Below are positions 62,015-64,000 of a stretch of 64,000 bases of DNA, piece by piece. Made by a program: the position numbers and the translations under genes. Position 1 is the stretch's first letter. Each line of letters starts with the position of its first letter. The DNA comes from Diphasiastrum complanatum (taxonomy: Eukaryota > Streptophyta > Lycopodiopsida > Lycopodiales > Lycopodiaceae), in contig MU831866.1 of the NCBI GenBank assembly GCA_029204225.1, positions 35,717 to 99,716 of the forward strand, in the 5' to 3' direction. Under the pieces are notes generated by a model that was given only the letters and a program-made list of their open reading frames with translations, made no database searches and was not told the DNA's origin.

Positions 62015-62460
62015 ATTAAACTCCAACACCAACACCAAATCTCGTCCTGTTGACACAACAACAAGGTGTCTTACTCCAACCACTGCCTAGATTGGCGCTA
62101 CCTCATATTCCTGCTAGAACCCAAGGATTAGTAGTACGAAACCCGCAACCAACTGCCTAGTAGTTGCACATGGTCAAAGTTACCGATGAGCCCTACTGTC
62201 CTTAGGAAGAAGCACAAGACACCGTTCTAGTGCATTTCATTGATGGAGCAAATGGATAGCTGATATCAATCTATGCAAACCAGATTTGCGGTATTGGATT
62301 CAGAGCTCTGATAAAGTGTTACAGATGTGGAGAGAATCATAGGATTATCGAGTGCCCTAACAAGCCACAAGGCAATTTCATACTACTTTGTAGAGATTGT
62401 GAGTACGGACAACCTTATGTAACATGTCCATTGAGGAAGGAGAAGCAATAAAAGGTTTCC
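62015..62460 (+). other. Zinc-knuckle ORF of unknown class
   Basis: A frame at about 62270-62450 reads FRALIKCYRCGENHRIIECP, then LLCRDCEYGQPYVTCPLRKE. This gives two Cys-rich units, CxxC...C and CxxC...C, like retroelement gag knuckles. Upstream is Pro/Gln-rich (62030-62150), as in gag N-termini. A stop follows at about 62452. It resembles none of the copia gags nearby. Gypsy-like or LINE ORF1-like origins are both possible. Confidence 0.35.
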
Positions 62461-63660
62461 ACCCTGCTACACTTGATGAGTGTGGTTGGAATGCCCAAAA
62501 CGTCAACAAACCGATGTTTATCTGAAAAAGGGCACATAATTAAGACATAGAAAAAGTACTAACCAAATCAGCTTGTAAAGACCAACCAAGAAAGCTACTA
62601 AGATGAATTAGATTCCATCATTGTTGATAAAAATAGGTACACGCACAGTTCAGTGCTACTCCCACTAGAAATAGTCAACTGCCTTTGCTAGGTGAAGAAT
62701 AGTAGAATTTTGTTTCTCATAACAAATCCATCAGCGACTTCCAACCCAAGTACCTCTATCACAACAGTCACACTCATGGAAAATGCTGAGAATTCATCAA
62801 CGGGCAAGGAACCACCATCAATCAGCCTTCCACAGCCAAGACCAATAGTGGGTAGGTGGAGAGCGTGCCTCCATTCGCTTAAAAAGATCCAAAGATTGAT
62901 GCTCTATGCACATTAGTTCCCTATTCAACCTTGTCTAGAGCTAAACAACTGATCAACAATCAGTTCCAACCCTTATGATCTAAGAAACTAGTTTAAAAAG
63001 TTAGTAAACTATTTTTCTAGCTGTCCTAAAAACATGGTTTCTTCTCACAGAATCACTCACCCCATCAGAAGTTTCCAGCAACTCACAGGAGAAGGTTTTC
63101 TTTTTTGGATTCAGGCCACATGCATGAACTATTCCAAAGGATTATGATCACAATACAACTACATGGAATAGTTAACTTTCCATGCCAGGCTGTAGGAACA
63201 CTCTTGTACATATCTATTTTTGCTTTCATTTAGAGAATGAGCAACTCAAAGTATCCAACCTATGTTTTCAATTTTCTTGATTCACAAGAGAATTAGTTCT
63301 AGGAAAAAACTCAAATTCTCAACAAGCAATCATTGAACTCAAGATTTCTAGCACAGTTACATTATTCATTCAGGATAAATTGATTCCTAACCAATCTATC
63401 AACAAACATCCTTCAGCTAATCTGAATCCAATCTGTCCAATACATTATGGGTTCATGCAAACTATTCATTCCCAAAATAAACAAATTTAGACAAGGAACT
63501 GGATCTACTCATGTAGATCATTCTATAACAATTGGAAACTTTCTCAAGGCATCAAAAAATTATCTCGAATTAGTGAATCCAACTCCAAAATTCCCTGGAG
63601 AAAATATTACAAGATGCAAATCCAAGTGCTTTCATATTCCCATCCAAGCCCGCATCTTAG
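62461..63660. other. Spacer, probably internal DNA of an LTR element
   Basis: No gene recognised. A 33-bp stretch at 62574-62606 (TGTAAAGACCAACCAAGAAA and on) recurs at 63678-63710, which suggests a small piece of the same LTR. Confidence 0.35.
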
Positions 63661-63664
63661 CCGT

Positions 63665-64000
63665 GCTCTAATACCAATGTAAAGACCAACCAGGAAAGCT
63701 ACTAAGATGAGGACACGATCAACACAAAGACTTATGGGAGCCAAACCACCCATCCAACTGAGATGTATCCAAACACCTTGTGAAGATGTGTATTTATTAA
63801 ACAACGAATATACATCCGAATGAAGCAATATATATTCACATAAGAAGACAAGAGCTGGATACATTTATAATGAAGGGACCTGCCTATATTTTTTGCGACA
63901 TACTAAATATCACATATAAAGGACAAGTCCTCAGCAATGAAGCGACATCTACAACAACCCTTAAATAAAGACACTTACATGAAACGACTCGATCCGAATC
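63665..64000 (-). mobile_element. Primer site and partial LTR of a minus-strand element at the window edge
   Basis: The minus strand has TGGTATTAGAGC (63665-63676), an initiator-Met-type primer site. Immediately beyond it lies an LTR whose end is TCTTTACA (+ strand TGTAAAGA, 63678). The LTR runs off the right edge. The family is not determined. Confidence 0.5.

Overview
The window looks like nuclear DNA from a vascular plant with a large, repeat-rich genome. The evidence is one multi-exon plant-specific gene (TRM/LONGIFOLIA-like), many decayed Ty1/copia and Ty3/gypsy fossils, plant-type CACTA, hAT and L1-LINE transposase or RT sequences, and very long TC/GA/CA microsatellites. An intron of about 11.5 kb full of transposons suits a fern, gymnosperm or large-genome angiosperm. 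I cannot name the species from sequence alone. I see no bacterial features, rRNA, convincing functional tRNA or CRISPR array.

Layout. 1-0.7 kb: copia fossil (+). 0.86-5.9 kb: a CACTA (En/Spm) transposase gene (-) with a second broken gene just upstream on the same strand that carries a SET-like domain. 6.0-14.7 kb: a stack of gypsy and copia fossils, two of them from one copia family, ending in a probable LTR and a 52-bp minisatellite. 14.6-18.5 kb: AT-rich DNA with a 78-unit TC tract and no gene. 18.5-23.5 kb: an L1-type LINE (-) split by a copia fossil (+) and carrying about 97 GA units inside its ORF. 23.1-26.7 kb: a 1.19-kb block (LINE 5' part, CA tract, CACTA-like end) present twice. 26.7-33.1 kb: gypsy (-) and copia (+) fossils whose flanking LTRs belong to different families. 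33.1-35.2 kb: spacer with a strong 43-bp hairpin.

The only host gene that looks intact runs from a leader at about 35.3 kb to a stop at 52.944 kb. I assemble five exons with GT-AG introns and consistent phases: 36523-36664, 37412-37476, 48977-51532, 51720-51930 and 52160-52944. They encode about 1,252 residues. The motifs are in the order known for TRM/LNG proteins: an N-terminal FxxLFDR-like block, VARLMGLEAFP, QPSPVSVLD and a C-terminal DUF4378-like region. Intron 2 (37477-48976) holds an antisense hAT transposase relic, a second hAT tail, a solo LTR-like piece, a small inverted-repeat element and tandem duplications.

Downstream of the gene are decayed repeats that may be leucine-rich-repeat coding sequence (-), a seven-unit minisatellite at 53.98-54.56 kb, an AT-rich stretch with an inverted repeat of about 142-bp arms, and a copia fossil (-) split by a short LTR element (+) that keeps only gag-like sequence. 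The window ends in a zinc-knuckle ORF of unknown class and the edge of another LTR element.
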